The translations under genes were made by a program, and so were the position numbers. This document shows, piece by piece, positions 63,067 to 64,000 of a DNA stretch of 64,000 bases. Numbering within the stretch: the stretch's first letter is position 1; the number at the start of each line of letters is the position of its first letter. The stretch lies in NCBI RefSeq assembly GCF_001427525.1, contig NZ_LMGU01000002.1, positions 145,768-209,767 on the forward strand, in the 5' to 3' direction. The stretch comes from Microbacterium sp. Root61. Lineage in GTDB: Bacteria > Actinomycetota > Actinomycetes > Actinomycetales > Microbacteriaceae. Under the pieces are notes generated by a model, which had not been told where the DNA came from, ran no database searches, and saw only the letters and a list, made by a program, of their open reading frames with translations.

Positions 63067-63954
63067 TCAACGAGCGTCGAGCGTGATCCAATCGGCGTGC
63101 AGGAGATCCGACTTCGCGGTTCCCGTCTGAGTCCAGGGGCGGGGGGCGATGACGGGCGCGCGTCCGCCAGAGCGTCGGTGCATCAGTTCTGCTGCCCACC
63201 AACTGAAACTGGAGTTGCTCATGATCATCGCGTGGCCGGCTGACATAGCTTTGAGCGTCGCCCAGGTGCCGAGAGCCCCGTCGTCCTCGACGAAGTCGAA
63301 GTCGCCCTCGACACCGCGGAGCTCATCCTTGACCAGATCGACCGAGTCGGAGAAGACCCGTACGGGAAGATCGATCCCCATCGCGCGCAGCAGTTTCACC
63401 GAGCGCACCGCATAGGCGACGGAGGCGATGAACTGCCGATCCGCGGACACCGCGAGGTAGTCCCCGCGTCGAAGATGAAGCGATATCGCGGGCGTCCGGT
63501 CATACTCGCGAAGGCGGGATGCCTCCGCCTCGGTGTCGGCCGTATCGAGCATCGAGGCGATCAGCTGGTCGCGGACATTCGGGAAGTATCGCGGCGACTG
63601 GAAGTATCCGACGAGCGTCGTACCGGAGGTGATCTGCTCGATCGCGGGCTGATAGCGGTCGCCATCCCGCTCGAGGAAGATGTGCCCCCACGGTCGTCGG
63701 GGGAATGGCAGCACCCGCTCACGATTGATCCGGACGGACCTCCACGGACTCTCCTTCGGGCCGAGGAGCCGCCCAGGATGATCGATGGCGTCGAGCCCAT
63801 AGCGGAAGGTCCCGCCGACGCTGAAATGCGAGGCGTCGAGGTAGAGCGGGACATCCAGGCGTCGCGCCTGCTCCCACGCAGCGGCGAGGATGAAGATCTG
63901 GTTGCCGAGACCCCCCATGACGTACCCGCAGACACCGTCTCGAATAATGTTCAT
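63067..63954 (-). CDS. GT11-family glycosyltransferase (alpha-1,2-fucosyltransferase-like)
   Basis: A 295-residue family GT11 protein. MGGLGNQIFILAAAWEQARR at the N-terminus, ISLHLRRGDYLA (the donor-binding HxRRGDY motif) and IMSNSSFSWWAAELM are the three GT11 motifs in order. GT11 enzymes transfer L-fucose from GDP-fucose to a galactose. No gmd or fcl genes for GDP-fucose are present in this window, so the donor may be made elsewhere or may differ. ATG 63954 has GGAGAGGA about 8 nt upstream; the frame upstream of it is short. Confidence 0.9.
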   Translation of the reverse strand: MNIIRDGVCGYVMGGLGNQIFILAAAWEQARRLDVPLYLDASHFSVGGTFRYGLDAIDHPGRLLGPKESPWRSVRINRERVLPFPRRPWGHIFLERDGDRYQPAIEQITSGTTLVGYFQSPRYFPNVRDQLIASMLDTADTEAEASRLREYDRTPAISLHLRRGDYLAVSADRQFIASVAYAVRSVKLLRAMGIDLPVRVFSDSVDLVKDELRGVEGDFDFVEDDGALGTWATLKAMSAGHAMIMSNSSFSWWAAELMHRRSGGRAPVIAPRPWTQTGTAKSDLLHADWITLDAR

Positions 63955-64000
63955 TGGATTGTCCTCTCCGCGACGCGCCGTCGCGTTGCCCAACTGTCCA

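Noticed and set aside
63955..64000. Another gene at the right edge
   Set aside because: Only 46 bases remain, upstream of the GT11 start; nothing can be assigned.

Overview
The window is high-GC actinobacterial DNA, most likely from Microbacterium or a close relative in the Microbacteriaceae. Support: near-saturated GC3, Ala-rich proteins, an AccA3/AccD5/AccE-type acyl-CoA carboxylase, an LCP ligase, an RmlC-RmlD fusion, many leaderless genes (a TANNNT-like -10 box ending 6-7 nt before the start codon), and a very frequent GGATGC/GCATCC word. I saw no rRNA, tRNA, CRISPR array, transposase, integrase or prophage gene.

Region 1 (1-12.1 kb). A leftward PTS operon (orphan EIIB, HPr, enzyme I, start of a mannitol EIIC) faces a divergent MtlR-type regulator. 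Next comes an islet: an AbiEi/DUF559-like gene between two 65-nt copies of the same complex palindrome, with tandem repeats on both sides. A GNAT acetyltransferase and a complete five-gene dipeptide-type ABC importer operon (8.6-12.1 kb, with its lipoprotein at 6.9 kb) follow.

Region 2 (12.1-32.8 kb) is housekeeping: MFS pump, PNP plus phosphohexomutase, LpdA-type quinone reductase, biotin carboxylase/BCCP alpha chain, Maf, TRAM-domain RNA methyltransferase, a response regulator/histidine kinase/membrane protein operon, the carboxylase beta and epsilon chains, BirA, a bPH-domain membrane protein, PurK, PurE, an LCP enzyme and a glycosyltransferase. From memory the order (deoD-pmmB-lpdA, accA3, maf, accD5-accE-birA-PH protein, purK-purE, LCP) resembles the Rv3267-Rv3308 part of Mycobacterium tuberculosis, so this is probably ancestral backbone.

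Region 3 (32.9-64 kb) is a surface-polysaccharide locus. It opens with a secreted lysozyme-like protein carrying five GWAIDPD repeats. It then supplies dTDP-L-rhamnose (RmlCD, RmlB, RmlA), two tandem RgpF-type rhamnan proteins, an ABC-2 exporter (Wzm/Wzt-like), several GT2/GT4 enzymes, large membrane proteins, two DegT aminotransferases with an SDR, a Gfo/Idh/MocA dehydrogenase and two left-handed beta-helix acyltransferases (amino-sugar synthesis), UDP-galactopyranose mutase, an L-2-hydroxyglutarate-oxidase homologue, a polyprenol-phosphate sugar module (GT2, DUF2304, DUF2142), a UDP-GlcNAc 2-epimerase homologue and a GT11 fucosyltransferase homologue. The likely product is a rhamnose-, galactofuranose- and amino-sugar-containing wall glycan, exported by the ABC system and attached by an LCP enzyme. 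The backbone word GGATGC/GCATCC is about three times rarer here than in regions 1-2, which fits a separately acquired or faster-changing locus.
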